A stretch of 52,395 nucleotides of DNA from Pseudomonas maioricensis (GCF_022790535.1 NZ_LOHG01000025.1:1-52395); one strand, 5' to 3'; shown: positions 6,267 through 15,411, counted from the stretch's first letter. Made by a program: numbers and translations. Notes: a model not told the origin generated them from the sequence alone.

Positions 6267-7874
6267 ATGGCCACCCTCCAGTCCCGTATCAACACACGAT
6301 CCCCGGAATTCACCAGCAACAGTGCCAACCTGCTGGAGCAGGTTCACGCGCTGCGCACCCTGCTTGCAGACATTCAGCAAGGCGGTGGTACAAAAGCTCA
6401 GGAGCGGCATACCTCCCGAGGCAAACTGCTGCCTCGCGAGCGCATCAACCGCTTGCTCGATACAGGCTCGCCCTTTCTGGAAATTGGCCAACTGGCCGCT
6501 CTGCAGGTCTACGACGAAGAGGTACCCGCCGCAGGTGTGATCGCCGGGATCGGTCGTGTTGAAGGTGTGGAATGCATGATCATCGCCAATGACGCGACGG
6601 TCAAAGGCGGCTCCTACTATCCGCTCACCGTGAAAAAGCACCTGCGTGCTCAAGCCATTGCCCAGCAAAACCGGCTGCCGTGCATCTACCTGGTGGACTC
6701 AGGGGGCGCCAATCTGCCGCGACAGGACGAGGTGTTCCCGGACCGCGAGCACTTCGGACGGATCTTCTTCAATCAAGCCAACATGAGCGCCCAAGGCATC
6801 CCGCAGATCGCAGTGGTCATGGGTTCATGCACGGCCGGCGGCGCTTATGTACCTGCCATGGCGGACGAAGCGATCATGGTTCGCCAGCAGGCGACGATCT
6901 TTCTTGCCGGGCCGCCGCTGGTCAAAGCTGCGACCGGTGAAGTGGTCACTGCCGAAGACCTGGGCGGCGCGGATGTTCACTGTCGCACCTCCGGCGTTGC
7001 CGACCACTACGCCGATAACGATGAACACGCACTGGCGCTCGCCCGGCGCAGCGTGGCCAACCTCAACTGGCGCAAGCTCGGCCAACTCAACAGCGTCACC
7101 CCCGTTGCTCCGCTGTACGCTGCCGAAGAGCTGTACGGGATTATCCCTGCCGACGCCAAACAGCCTTTCGATGTTCGCGAAGTCATTGCTCGCCTGGTAG
7201 ATGGTTCGGTTTTCGACGAATTCAAAGCGTTGTTTGGCACCACGCTGGTCTGCGGCTTCGCGAGACTGCATGGCTATCCCATCGCGATTCTGGCCAACAA
7301 CGGCATTCTCTTTGCGGAAGCCGCGCAGAAAGGCGCCCACTTTATCGAACTGGCCTGCCAGCGCGGCGTTCCGCTGCTGTTCCTGCAAAACATCACGGGG
7401 TTCATGGTCGGCCAGAAATACGAGGCGGGAGGCATCGCCAAGCACGGTGCAAAGCTGGTCACGGCTGTGGCGTGCGCCAAAGTTCCGAAATTTACCGTGA
7501 TCATTGGTGGCAGCTTCGGTGCCGGTAACTATGGGATGTGCGGCCGCGCCTACGACCCCAGGTTCCTGTGGATGTGGCCTAACGCCCGAATCGGCGTGAT
7601 GGGCGGCGAACAAGCCGCAGGCGTACTGGCTCAGGTGAAACGTGAACAGGCCGAGCGCAGTGGCGAGCCATTCAGCGCACTTCAGGAAACGGCCATCAAG
7701 CAACCCATCCTTGATCAGTATGAACACCAGGGACATCCGTACTACTCCAGCGCACGCCTCTGGGATGACGGCGTTATCGACCCGGCGCAAACCCGGGAGA
7801 TTCTGGCCCTGGCCCTCTCCGCCTCACTGAACGCGCCCATTGAACCGACGACTTTCGGCCTGTTTCGGATGTGA
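6267..7874 (+). CDS. liuB: Methylcrotonyl-CoA carboxylase, beta (carboxyltransferase) subunit
   Basis: A 535-residue carboxyltransferase subunit. It moves CO2 from carboxybiotin on the alpha subunit to 3-methylcrotonyl-CoA to give 3-methylglutaconyl-CoA. The N-terminal half carries LPRERINRLLDTGSPFLEIG, the oxyanion-hole region GSCTAGGAYVPAMADE and IFLAGPPLVKAATGE. The C-terminal half carries LLFLQNITGFMVGQKYEAGG and GGSFGAGNYGMCGRAYDP, both diagnostic of methylcrotonyl-CoA carboxylases in contrast to propionyl-CoA carboxylases. It is the second gene of the liuABCD operon, and its alpha partner is liuD two genes on. Confidence 0.95.
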   Translation: MATLQSRINTRSPEFTSNSANLLEQVHALRTLLADIQQGGGTKAQERHTSRGKLLPRERINRLLDTGSPFLEIGQLAALQVYDEEVPAAGVIAGIGRVEGVECMIIANDATVKGGSYYPLTVKKHLRAQAIAQQNRLPCIYLVDSGGANLPRQDEVFPDREHFGRIFFNQANMSAQGIPQIAVVMGSCTAGGAYVPAMADEAIMVRQQATIFLAGPPLVKAATGEVVTAEDLGGADVHCRTSGVADHYADNDEHALALARRSVANLNWRKLGQLNSVTPVAPLYAAEELYGIIPADAKQPFDVREVIARLVDGSVFDEFKALFGTTLVCGFARLHGYPIAILANNGILFAEAAQKGAHFIELACQRGVPLLFLQNITGFMVGQKYEAGGIAKHGAKLVTAVACAKVPKFTVIIGGSFGAGNYGMCGRAYDPRFLWMWPNARIGVMGGEQAAGVLAQVKREQAERSGEPFSALQETAIKQPILDQYEHQGHPYYSSARLWDDGVIDPAQTREILALALSASLNAPIEPTTFGLFRM

Positions 7875-7887
7875 CCAGGAAATGCCC

Positions 7888-8703
7888 ATGACTGATTTTC
7901 AAACCGTAGAACTGCTTCGTGACCCTCGGGGCTACGCGACCCTTTGGCTGAACCGGCCCGAAAAGAACAACGCGTTCAATGCGCAGATGATCCGTGAACT
8001 GATTCTCGCACTGGATGCGGTTCAGGCTGATGCCAGCCTGCGTTTCCTGATCATTCGCGGACGCGGCAAACACTTCAGCGCAGGAGCGGATCTGGCCTGG
8101 ATGCAGCAGTCAGCCCATCTGGACTACAACACCAATCTGGATGATGCCCGCGAACTGGCGGAGCTGATGTACAACCTCGCCAAGCTGAAAATTCCTACGC
8201 TTGCCGTAGTGCAAGGCGCAGCGTTCGGAGGGGCGTTGGGACTGATCAGTTGCTGTGATATGGCCATCGGCAGCGTGGACGCGCAGTTCTGCCTGTCCGA
8301 AGTGCGCATTGGTCTGGCGCCCGCGGTGATCAGCCCGTTTGTGGTTCAGGCTATAGGAGAGCGCGCGGCACGTCGCTACGCGCTGACTGCGGAGCGCTTC
8401 GACGGTACGCGCGCCCGGGAAATCGGTTTGATCGCCGAGCACTATCCTGCGCAACAACTGGAGCAACAGGTATCCGAGTGGACCGATAACTTGCTGCTGA
8501 ACAGCCCGCAAGCCATGCGTACCAGCAAAGACCTGCTGCGAGAGGTCGGCAATGGTGCGCTGACTCCGGCATTACGCCGATATTGCGAGAATAGTATTGC
8601 GCGGATTCGCACCAGCGCCGAGGGCCAGGAGGGGTTGCGCGCGTTTCTGGAAAAACGCCAACCCGTCTGGCAGGTCGAACAGCCCAAGGAGTCCCGTTCA
8701 TGA
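7888..8703 (+). CDS. liuC: Methylglutaconyl-CoA hydratase
   Basis: A 271-residue crotonase-fold enzyme that hydrates 3-methylglutaconyl-CoA to HMG-CoA, the substrate of the lyase encoded upstream. Crotonase motifs are IIRGRGKHFSAGADLAWMQQ (first oxyanion-hole segment) and QGAAFGGALGLISCCDMAIG (second), then FCLSEVRIGLAPAVISPFV. I chose the ATG at 7888 because AGGA at 7877-7880 is 7 bases upstream; the ATG at 7882 is too close, and a longer in-frame form from 7840 would overlap liuB. The stop overlaps the liuD start (ATGA), so the two are translationally coupled. Confidence 0.92.
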   Translation: MTDFQTVELLRDPRGYATLWLNRPEKNNAFNAQMIRELILALDAVQADASLRFLIIRGRGKHFSAGADLAWMQQSAHLDYNTNLDDARELAELMYNLAKLKIPTLAVVQGAAFGGALGLISCCDMAIGSVDAQFCLSEVRIGLAPAVISPFVVQAIGERAARRYALTAERFDGTRAREIGLIAEHYPAQQLEQQVSEWTDNLLLNSPQAMRTSKDLLREVGNGALTPALRRYCENSIARIRTSAEGQEGLRAFLEKRQPVWQVEQPKESRS

Positions 8704-10661
8704 GCGTCCCGACACTGACGAGCGTGCTGATCGCCAATCGTGGCGAAATTGCCTGCCGCATCATGCGTACCGCGAAAAGCCTCGGCCTGACCACTGTCGC
8801 GGTCCACAGCGCCATAGATAAAGATGCACGTCATACCCGAGAAGCCGATATCAAAGTCGATTTAGGGGGCAGTAAGGCTTCAGACAGTTATCTGCGAATC
8901 GACAAGGTAATTGCGGCTGCGCAGGCCAGTGGCGCGCAGGCCATTCATCCCGGCTACGGCTTTCTCTCTGAAAACGCAGAGTTTGCTCGTGCCATCGAAA
9001 ACGCCGGTCTGATTTTCATCGGCCCGCCCGCCTCCGCTATTGATGCCATGGGCAGCAAGTCCGCCGCCAAGTCGTTGATGGAAAGTGCTGGCGTACCATT
9101 AGTGCCGGGTTACCACGGCGACGCTCAGGATTTGACGACCTTTAGCGATGCAGCCGAGCGGATTGGTTATCCAGTACTGCTCAAGGCCACTGCGGGCGGC
9201 GGCGGTAAAGGCATGAAAGTCGTGGAGCGCGTAGAGGATCTCGCCGAGGCGCTGGCATCAGCGCAGCGTGAAGCCGCGTCATCCTTCGGTGACTCACGCA
9301 TGCTGGTGGAGAAATACCTGCTCAAGCCTCGTCACGTGGAAATCCAGGTGTTCGCCGACCAGCACGGCCATTGCCTGTATCTCAACGAGCGCGACTGCTC
9401 GATCCAGCGTCGCCATCAAAAAGTCGTCGAAGAAGCACCTGCTCCGGGCCTCAGTACACAATTGCGCCAAGCCATGGGCGAAGCCGCCGTCAAAGCAGCG
9501 CAAAGTATTGGGTATGTGGGTGCGGGCACCGTAGAGTTTTTGCTCGACGCACGGGGCGATTTCTTCTTCATGGAGATGAACACGCGGCTGCAGGTAGAGC
9601 ATCCCGTCACCGAGGCGATTACCGGCCTCGATCTGGTTGAATGGCAATTACGGGTAGCACGGGGCGAAGCGCTACCGCTGACTCAGGCGCAAGTCCCCCT
9701 GCTCGGCCACGCCATCGAAGTACGCCTCTATGCTGAAGACCCCAACAACGAATTCCTGCCCGCCACTGGCACTCTGGAGCTTTATCGAGAGTGCACAGCC
9801 AATACCGGGCGCAGGGTTGACAGCGGCGTGGCAGAGGGCGACAGCATCTCACCGTTTTACGACCCCATGCTCGGTAAGTTGATTGCCTGGGGTGAGGACC
9901 GCGAACAAGCCCGCCTGAGGCTACTGGCAATGCTCAATGAGTTCGTGGTCGGCGGGGTCAAGACCAACCTGCCGTTTCTGCGACGCATCATTGCCCATCC
10001 GGCATTTGCTGCGGCAGAGCTGGACACCGACTTCATCCCCAGGCATCAGGCGCAACTACTGCCACAAGCGGCTCAGTTGTCGAATGATTTCTGGCAAGCT
10101 GCCGCTGCCGCATTCAGCCAGAGTGAACCTGCCCGGGTTCGTCAGGATGATGTGCATTCACCCTGGTCGTCGACGCTTGGCACGCGCTTTGGATGCGTGG
10201 ATGAAGTCGACCTGCATCTCGTTTGTGACGGCCAGGAACAGGTCATGAAGCTTGGCGGTGACAACCCTGCATCCTATCAACTGAAGGGTGATCGGCTGCA
10301 GGTCACACAAAACGGAGTGCAACAACAGCACCTCGCTCTGCGCCGAGATAACACTTTGTTCCTCAAATGGGCTGGCGATCTGCATGTGATCAGGCGCTTC
10401 GACCCGATGACCGCATCAGGCGCCAGCCAGGCCACGCAAGGCGGCCTGACAGCACCTATGAATGGCAGCATCGTGCGGGTGTTGGTTGAGGTCGGTCAGA
10501 GTGTCGAAGCGGGTACGCAGCTGGTGGTGCTGGAAGCGATGAAAATGGAACACAGCATCCGCGCGGACAGCGCTGGCGTGGTCACCGTGGTGCATTGCAG
10601 CGAGGGTGAGATGGTCAGTGAGGGCGCGGTGCTGGTGGAGATTGACGGGACGGCAGAATGA
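8700..10661 (+). CDS. liuD: Methylcrotonyl-CoA carboxylase, alpha (biotin) subunit
   Basis: A 653-residue biotin carboxylase/biotin carrier protein. The biotin carboxylase domain (about 1-450) shows VLIANRGEIACRIMRTAKSL, HPGYGFLSENAEFA, the ATP-grasp glycine loop KATAGGGGKGMKVV, and MEMNTRLQVEHPVTEAITG. A linker (about 480-570) follows, then the biotinyl domain with EAMKMEHS, where K615 is the biotin site. It carboxylates biotin with ATP and bicarbonate for LiuB. It is the last gene of the operon and overlaps liuC by four bases. A REP-type repeat follows. Confidence 0.95.
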   Translation: MSVPTLTSVLIANRGEIACRIMRTAKSLGLTTVAVHSAIDKDARHTREADIKVDLGGSKASDSYLRIDKVIAAAQASGAQAIHPGYGFLSENAEFARAIENAGLIFIGPPASAIDAMGSKSAAKSLMESAGVPLVPGYHGDAQDLTTFSDAAERIGYPVLLKATAGGGGKGMKVVERVEDLAEALASAQREAASSFGDSRMLVEKYLLKPRHVEIQVFADQHGHCLYLNERDCSIQRRHQKVVEEAPAPGLSTQLRQAMGEAAVKAAQSIGYVGAGTVEFLLDARGDFFFMEMNTRLQVEHPVTEAITGLDLVEWQLRVARGEALPLTQAQVPLLGHAIEVRLYAEDPNNEFLPATGTLELYRECTANTGRRVDSGVAEGDSISPFYDPMLGKLIAWGEDREQARLRLLAMLNEFVVGGVKTNLPFLRRIIAHPAFAAAELDTDFIPRHQAQLLPQAAQLSNDFWQAAAAAFSQSEPARVRQDDVHSPWSSTLGTRFGCVDEVDLHLVCDGQEQVMKLGGDNPASYQLKGDRLQVTQNGVQQQHLALRRDNTLFLKWAGDLHVIRRFDPMTASGASQATQGGLTAPMNGSIVRVLVEVGQSVEAGTQLVVLEAMKMEHSIRADSAGVVTVVHCSEGEMVSEGAVLVEIDGTAE

Positions 10662-10709
10662 ACTACCTCCGTCCCGGTTAAAGCGGCCCCCACGACGTCG
10701 CGCAAGTTC

Positions 10710-10799
10710 TGTAGGAGCCGGGCTTGCCCGCGATAAGAGCAACCTGGTTGGCCTGCAAAATACAAACATCAGCATCGCGGGCAAGCCCGGCTCCCACAA
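10710..10799. repeat. REP-type inverted repeat pair after liuD
   Basis: GTAGGAGCCGGGCTTGCCCG near 10711 is matched by CGGGCAAGCCCGGCTCCCAC ending near 10797. It sits between the convergent liuD and indolepyruvate oxidoreductase genes. Confidence 0.78.
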
Positions 10800-10859
10800 G
10801 GAATGTGGGTGCTAGACCTGCCCGCGATTCACTACCTGATGACCAATGCCTATGAGGGT

Positions 10860-13800
10860 TTAGACAGCCACCTCAAACAGCTTCGGTGGCACGACCTCTC
10901 CCGTCACCAGGCTATGGCGTACACGCTCAGCATGCAGGCTCGCAGCTTTCATGGCGCGCTCCTTGATATGGCCATAACCCCGAATTTTCTCCGGCAAGCG
11001 AGCCAACTCCAATGCGGTGTGCCGATTCATCGCGTTGAGGTTCAGCAGGATCAGCTCAATGTCGTTGATGTACGCCTCGATCAGCTCCCGCTCCTGCTTG
11101 CGCTCCAGGCTGCGGCCGAACGGGTCAAATGCGGTGCCGCGCAGGAACTTGAGGTTCGCCAGCGCACCAAATGCCTTCATCATCCACGGGCCGAAACTGC
11201 GCTTGCGCGGCTCCCCTGTCTGCTTGTCACGTCTGGCCAGCCACGACGGTGCCAGGTGGAATTCAAGCCGGTAATCACCCTCGAACTGCGCCTGTAACTG
11301 CCGTTTAAAGTCGCCATTGCTGTAGAGCCTCGCAACCTCGTACTCATCCTTGTACGCCAGCACCTTGAACAGACTGAAGGCCACAGCTTCAGTCAGCACC
11401 GCCAATTGCCCCGGGAACAAACGCGCTTCGGTCTGGCGCACGTTTTCAACCAGACGACTATAACGCCCGGCATAAGCAGCATTCTGGTACTCGGTCAGCG
11501 CCGCAACGTTGGCTTTGATGCGCTGCGCAAGGTCGACAGGCTGAGGCTCTTCAATGACCTGCTCTTGAGGGTAAGCAATCGATTGCACTGCGCCCAGATC
11601 ATGCGCCGCACGCCGCCCCCAGAGGAACGCTTGCTGATTGAGTGTCACCGCCACGCCATTGAGTTCGATGGCTTTTTCGATCGCCGCCGAGCTTAACGGG
11701 ATGAAACCCAGCTGAAAGGCGTAGCCCAACATGAACAGGTTGCTGGCAATGGTATCCCCAAGCAGGCGAATCGCCAGGTCTGTAGCCTCGACAAAGTGAG
11801 TTTTTTCCGCGCCGACCGCATCACGGATGGTCTGCTTCATCGCTTCGCCGGGGAACACGGCATCCGGGTTGCGGGTGAACTCAGCCGTCGGCGTCTGTTG
11901 GCTATTAACCACCGCATGAGAAAAGGTTGAGTTGAGTTTCGCGATGGCATCCGGGCCAGCCGCCACCAGTAGATCGCAACCCAATAGCAGGTTGGCTTCG
12001 CCCGCCGGGATGCGTACCGCAAACAACGCGTCCTGACGCGCCGCGATGCGGATGTGGCTGACCACAGGGCCGAATTTCTGTGCGAGCCCGGCCTGATCCA
12101 GCACGCTGCAGCCCTTGCCTTCCAGGTTTGCGGCGAAGCCCAGCATTGCACCGACAGTCGTCACACCCGTACCACCAACACCAGACAGCAGAATGTTGAA
12201 GGGCTTTTCCAGACTTTGCAGGTGCGGCTCCGGCAAGGTCACAAAGCGCTGGACCTGCGTCGGCGGCGCAGGCTTGCGCAGTTTGCCGCCATGCACGGTG
12301 ACAAAGCTCGGGCAGAAACCTTCGACGCAGCTGAAGTCCTTGTTGCAGGCGTTCTGGTCAATCTCACGCTTGCGGCCTTGAGCGGTCTCTTTGGGCAACA
12401 CGGAAAGACAGCCTGACTTGACGCCGCAGTCACCACACCCTTCGCACACGGCTGTATTGATCAGCGCGCGTTTTTCCAGATCCTTCATGGTGCCGCGTTT
12501 ACGCCGACGGCGCTTTTCCGTTGCGCAGGTCTGGTCATAAATGATCACCGAGACGCCTTTGAACTCGCGCAACTCGCGCTGCACGCTGTCCAGGTCCCGT
12601 CGATGGTGAAAGGTGGTGATCGGAGCAAAGCCATCACGGCTTGGGTACTTATCAGGCTCATCCGACACCAGAGCGATACGCAGCACGCCTTCATTGAAAA
12701 CCTGGCGGCTGAGCTGGTCGACGCGCAGTACACCGTCGATGGGCTGACCGCCCGTCATCGCTACCGCATCGTTGTAGAGAATCTTGTAGGTAATGTTGAC
12801 GCCGGATGCCACCGCAGCGCGTAGCGCCAGGTGACCCGAGTGGAAATAAGTACCGTCGCCGAGGTTCTGGAACACATGGGGGGTATTGGTAAAAGGTGCC
12901 TGACCAATCCAGGTGACGCCCTCGCCACCCATTTGGGTGAAGGTTTCCGTGGCCCGATCCATCCAGATAGTCATGTAATGGCAGCCAATACCTGCCAAGG
13001 CGCGGCTGCCTTCAGGGACGCGGGTTGAGGTGTTGTGCGGGCAGCCAGAACAGAAATGAGGGGTCCGCTGAGTGTTGAACAGTGGCGCTTGCAGCGCTTG
13101 CTCCTTGTCTGCCAGAAACTGCAAGCGCGCTTCGATTTGCGGGCTGCTGTAGAACGGCGCAAGGCGTTTGGCAATGACGCGGGCAATCATCGCAGGCGTC
13201 AGTTCGCTGAGGTTGGGCAGCAACGACTCGCCCTGTTCGTCGAACTCACCGACCACCACAGGACGCCGCTCCACCGGCCAGTTGTAAAGCTGACCGGTTA
13301 ACTGATCCTCGATCACACTGCGTTTTTCTTCGACCACCAGGATCTCGTCCAGACCTTCGGCGAAACCATGCACTGAGACCGGCTCCAGCGGCCAGCTCAT
13401 GCCGACCTTGAGCACGCGAATACCCACTTGAGCGCACAACGCTTCGTCAATGCCCAGTTCTTCCAGGGCCTGACGTACGTCCAGATAGGATTTACCTGTG
13501 GTGACGATGCCCAGCCGCGGATGGGGCGAATCAAGGACCACCTTGTTGAGTTGGTTCGCTCTGGCAAATGCGCGCGCTGCGTAGATTTTGTAAGTATTGA
13601 GCCGTGCTTCCTGGGCCAGCGGCGGATCCGGCCAGCGAATGTGCAGGCCGCCTTCGGGGATCTCGAAGTCCTCTGGAATCTGCGTGGTCACACGCAGCGG
13701 ATCGACCTCGACAACAGCGGAAGAGTCGACGTTCTCGGCAATGGTTTTCATCGCCACCCAGCACCCGCTGTAGCGTGACAATTCCCAGCCAATAATGCCG

Positions 13801-14345
13801 TAATCAAGGATTTCCTGAACGTTGCTGGGGTTAAGCACCGGAATCATTGAGGCAATGAACGCATGTTCACTCTGGTGGGCGATGGTCGACGATTTGCAGC
13901 CATGGTCGTCACCTGCCAATACCAGTACCCCGCCATTGGCAGCGACACCGGCCGAGTTTGCGTGCTTGAACACGTCGCCGCAGCGATCGACACCGGGGCC
14001 TTTGCCATACCAGAGCGCAAACACGCCGTCGTATTTGCCCTCGGGAAACAGGTTCACCTGCTGGCTGCCCCACACCGCTGTTGCCGCCAACTCTTCGTTG
14101 ACGCCCGGCTGAAAATGGATGGCGTTCTGTTTGAGGTAATCCTTGGCCTCCCACAGGCTTTTGTCGAGATTGCCCAATGGCGAGCCGCGATAACCGGAAA
14201 TGAAACCGGCCGTGTTCAGCTCTCGGGCCTCATCACGCTGTTTTTGCAGCATGGGCAGACGGGTCAACGCCTGGGTGCCGGTCAGATACAGATTGCCGGT
14301 CGCGAGCCGGTATTTATCGTCCAGACGAATATCAGCCAAAGACAT
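10860..14345 (-). CDS. Indolepyruvate ferredoxin oxidoreductase, fused alpha/beta/gamma type
   Basis: A 1161-residue single-chain 2-oxoacid oxidoreductase. It oxidatively decarboxylates indolepyruvate and related (aryl or branched) 2-oxoacids to acyl-CoA. The N-terminal pyrimidine-binding part begins LTGTQALTRLPMLQ, FISGYRGSPLGNLD. The thiamine diphosphate site is in the middle (FCSGCPHN, then GDGTYFHSGHLALRAAVASG and LYNDAVAMTGGQP). A cysteine-rich iron-sulfur segment follows (CEGCGDCGVKSGC and CNKDFSCVEGFCPSF), and the gamma-type domain begins ILLSGVGGTGVTTVGAML. The length is normal for the fused bacterial form. It is divergent from an Lrp gene, its likely regulator. Confidence 0.93.
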   Translation of the reverse strand: MSLADIRLDDKYRLATGNLYLTGTQALTRLPMLQKQRDEARELNTAGFISGYRGSPLGNLDKSLWEAKDYLKQNAIHFQPGVNEELAATAVWGSQQVNLFPEGKYDGVFALWYGKGPGVDRCGDVFKHANSAGVAANGGVLVLAGDDHGCKSSTIAHQSEHAFIASMIPVLNPSNVQEILDYGIIGWELSRYSGCWVAMKTIAENVDSSAVVEVDPLRVTTQIPEDFEIPEGGLHIRWPDPPLAQEARLNTYKIYAARAFARANQLNKVVLDSPHPRLGIVTTGKSYLDVRQALEELGIDEALCAQVGIRVLKVGMSWPLEPVSVHGFAEGLDEILVVEEKRSVIEDQLTGQLYNWPVERRPVVVGEFDEQGESLLPNLSELTPAMIARVIAKRLAPFYSSPQIEARLQFLADKEQALQAPLFNTQRTPHFCSGCPHNTSTRVPEGSRALAGIGCHYMTIWMDRATETFTQMGGEGVTWIGQAPFTNTPHVFQNLGDGTYFHSGHLALRAAVASGVNITYKILYNDAVAMTGGQPIDGVLRVDQLSRQVFNEGVLRIALVSDEPDKYPSRDGFAPITTFHHRRDLDSVQRELREFKGVSVIIYDQTCATEKRRRRKRGTMKDLEKRALINTAVCEGCGDCGVKSGCLSVLPKETAQGRKREIDQNACNKDFSCVEGFCPSFVTVHGGKLRKPAPPTQVQRFVTLPEPHLQSLEKPFNILLSGVGGTGVTTVGAMLGFAANLEGKGCSVLDQAGLAQKFGPVVSHIRIAARQDALFAVRIPAGEANLLLGCDLLVAAGPDAIAKLNSTFSHAVVNSQQTPTAEFTRNPDAVFPGEAMKQTIRDAVGAEKTHFVEATDLAIRLLGDTIASNLFMLGYAFQLGFIPLSSAAIEKAIELNGVAVTLNQQAFLWGRRAAHDLGAVQSIAYPQEQVIEEPQPVDLAQRIKANVAALTEYQNAAYAGRYSRLVENVRQTEARLFPGQLAVLTEAVAFSLFKVLAYKDEYEVARLYSNGDFKRQLQAQFEGDYRLEFHLAPSWLARRDKQTGEPRKRSFGPWMMKAFGALANLKFLRGTAFDPFGRSLERKQERELIEAYINDIELILLNLNAMNRHTALELARLPEKIRGYGHIKERAMKAASLHAERVRHSLVTGEVVPPKLFEVAV

Positions 14346-14352
14346 TCAGGTG

Positions 14353-14366
14353 CTCCTTTTATTTTT
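14353..14366 (-). promoter_or_regulatory. A-rich Hfq/Crc-type tract at the oxidoreductase ribosome binding site
   Basis: On the minus strand AAAAATAAAAGGAG runs into the Shine-Dalgarno, 7 bases before the ATG. It is almost identical to the tract before liuA. The match to ARN-repeat Hfq sites is seen directly; Crc control is inference. Confidence 0.5.
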
Positions 14367-14526
14367 ATGAGCAGTTTATGGCGGCTAATCCGGGTCGCCA
14401 TGCGGGCGCCCTGCATGCTGAGCAGCTTCCGCTCAGCATTCACAAGCAAAATACTGCCTGTAGCAAAGAGGCTTTTTCTTTCTAATTTGCCGTTTATCTG
14501 CTGAACTTCTGCATGTTCGTTTCGAT

Positions 14527-14543
14527 AAAAATAAAAAAAAGGG
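14527..14543 (+). promoter_or_regulatory. A-rich Hfq/Crc-type tract at the lrp ribosome binding site
   Basis: AAAAATAAAAAAAAGGG ends 7 bases before the ATG of the Lrp gene. It gives a third example of the same A-rich leader in this window, and the two divergent genes of this pair both have it. Confidence 0.45.
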
Positions 14544-14550
14544 TCAATTC

Positions 14551-15018
14551 ATGCAGAACAAATTAAGCCCCATCGACCGCAGGATCCTGCGCCTGCTGCA
14601 ACACAATGCCGACCTGTCGGCGGCCGAAATCGCTGAACGCGTCGAGTTGTCACAGTCGCCATGCTGGCGGCGCATCAACCGGCTTCAGGAAGAAGGCTTC
14701 ATCGAGCGCAAAGTCGCCCTGCTCAACCCGCAAAAGCTCGGACTGACCACTACCGTTTTTGTTGACGTAAAGTTATCGGGCCACGGCCGACGCTTTCTGG
14801 CCGAGTTTGAAGAAGCAATCACTGGCTACCCGGAGGTACTGGAGTGCTACACGATGGCGGGAGATATGGATTTCTTGCTCAAGGTGGTCGCTCAGGACAT
14901 CACCAGCTACGAGCGCTTCCTGCGTGACCATTTGCTGCAGCAGCCACACGTTCAGGAAGCACACTCAAACATCGCCATGAGCGAAGTGAAGCGCACGACG
15001 GAGCTGCCGCTGGACTGA
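14551..15018 (+). CDS. Lrp/AsnC-family transcriptional regulator
   Basis: A 155-residue feast/famine regulator. The HTH is at about residues 5-55 (LSPIDRRILRLLQHNADLSA, then AEIAERVELSQSPCWRRINR). A RAM ligand-binding domain follows, with VFVDVKLSGHG and YTMAGDMDFLLKVVAQDI. Members of the family sense amino acids and control adjacent amino-acid catabolic genes. The divergent indolepyruvate oxidoreductase gene, 205 bases away, is the likely target. An A-rich Hfq-type leader precedes it. Confidence 0.93.
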   Translation: MQNKLSPIDRRILRLLQHNADLSAAEIAERVELSQSPCWRRINRLQEEGFIERKVALLNPQKLGLTTTVFVDVKLSGHGRRFLAEFEEAITGYPEVLECYTMAGDMDFLLKVVAQDITSYERFLRDHLLQQPHVQEAHSNIAMSEVKRTTELPLD

Positions 15019-15073
15019 GGATTCTCAGGCGGAATCTGAATTTTTTTAATGGGGGCGATAAAAAGGTTTGACT

Positions 15074-15099
15074 TGCAAATGATAATGATTATTATTGCA
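15074..15099 (+). promoter_or_regulatory. Fur box over the prrF promoter
   Basis: GATAATGATTATTATTGCA (15081-15099) matches the 19-base Fur consensus at 14 positions and lies within a larger TTGCAA…TTGCAA dyad. It fills the space between a TTGACT -35 (15068-15073) and a TATTAT -10 (15090-15095). Fur-Fe2+ bound here would block transcription of the small RNA that starts near 15102. Confidence 0.85.
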
Positions 15100-15101
15100 A
15101 G

Positions 15102-15215
15102 CAACTGGCCGCAAGGTCAGTTGGATAACTCAGAAGTCTTAGGTCGGCTTCTGGATTATCTCCTCATCAGGCTAATCACGGTTTTTGACCCGGATTTTTT
15201 CCGGGTCTTTTTTTT
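15102..15215 (+). ncRNA. prrF: PrrF-type iron-responsive small RNA
   Basis: About 114 nt start just after a Fur-box promoter and end at a strong terminator. The middle carries the PrrF core ATTATCTCCTCATCAGGCTA (15155-15174), the part that base-pairs with messages of iron-rich proteins such as SOD and TCA enzymes. The 5' stem AACTGGCCGCAAGGTCAGTT is also PrrF-like. In P. aeruginosa prrF1 and prrF2 are in tandem; here only one copy is seen, as in other Pseudomonas where the two are at separate loci. Whether this is prrF1 or prrF2 cannot be told. Confidence 0.9.
15187..15215 (+). terminator. Rho-independent terminator of prrF
   Basis: GACCCGG, a loop of ATTTTTT, CCGGGTC, then eight T residues. 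This is a textbook intrinsic terminator. Confidence 0.93.
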
Positions 15216-15396
15216 AGTGTTGCGGTTCTATTTTTTTGTGTTGCAGGTTCGGGTGCTGCGTTCTTCAGGCTAATGAAGAGGGTGTCGTTTCTACGATGGC
15301 GCGGATCATAGCAAAAAGATTGCGGAACGGGCCCCTGAAGTTTGCTTTCAAAGGTTCTGTACGGAAGATAATCGGTAACTGAGCTGGCTTATCACT

Positions 15397-15411
15397 TGAG
15401 AATCACTCTCA
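15397..15411 (+). promoter_or_regulatory. Second Fur-type box, upstream of the sigma4/FecR-N fusion gene
   Basis: TGAGAATCACTCTCA is a 7-1-7 dyad with six of seven arm pairs matching, and its left arm differs from the Fur half-site TGATAAT at one base. It is 112 bases upstream of the chosen start of the next gene. It suggests that this gene is iron-repressed like prrF. Confidence 0.6.
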
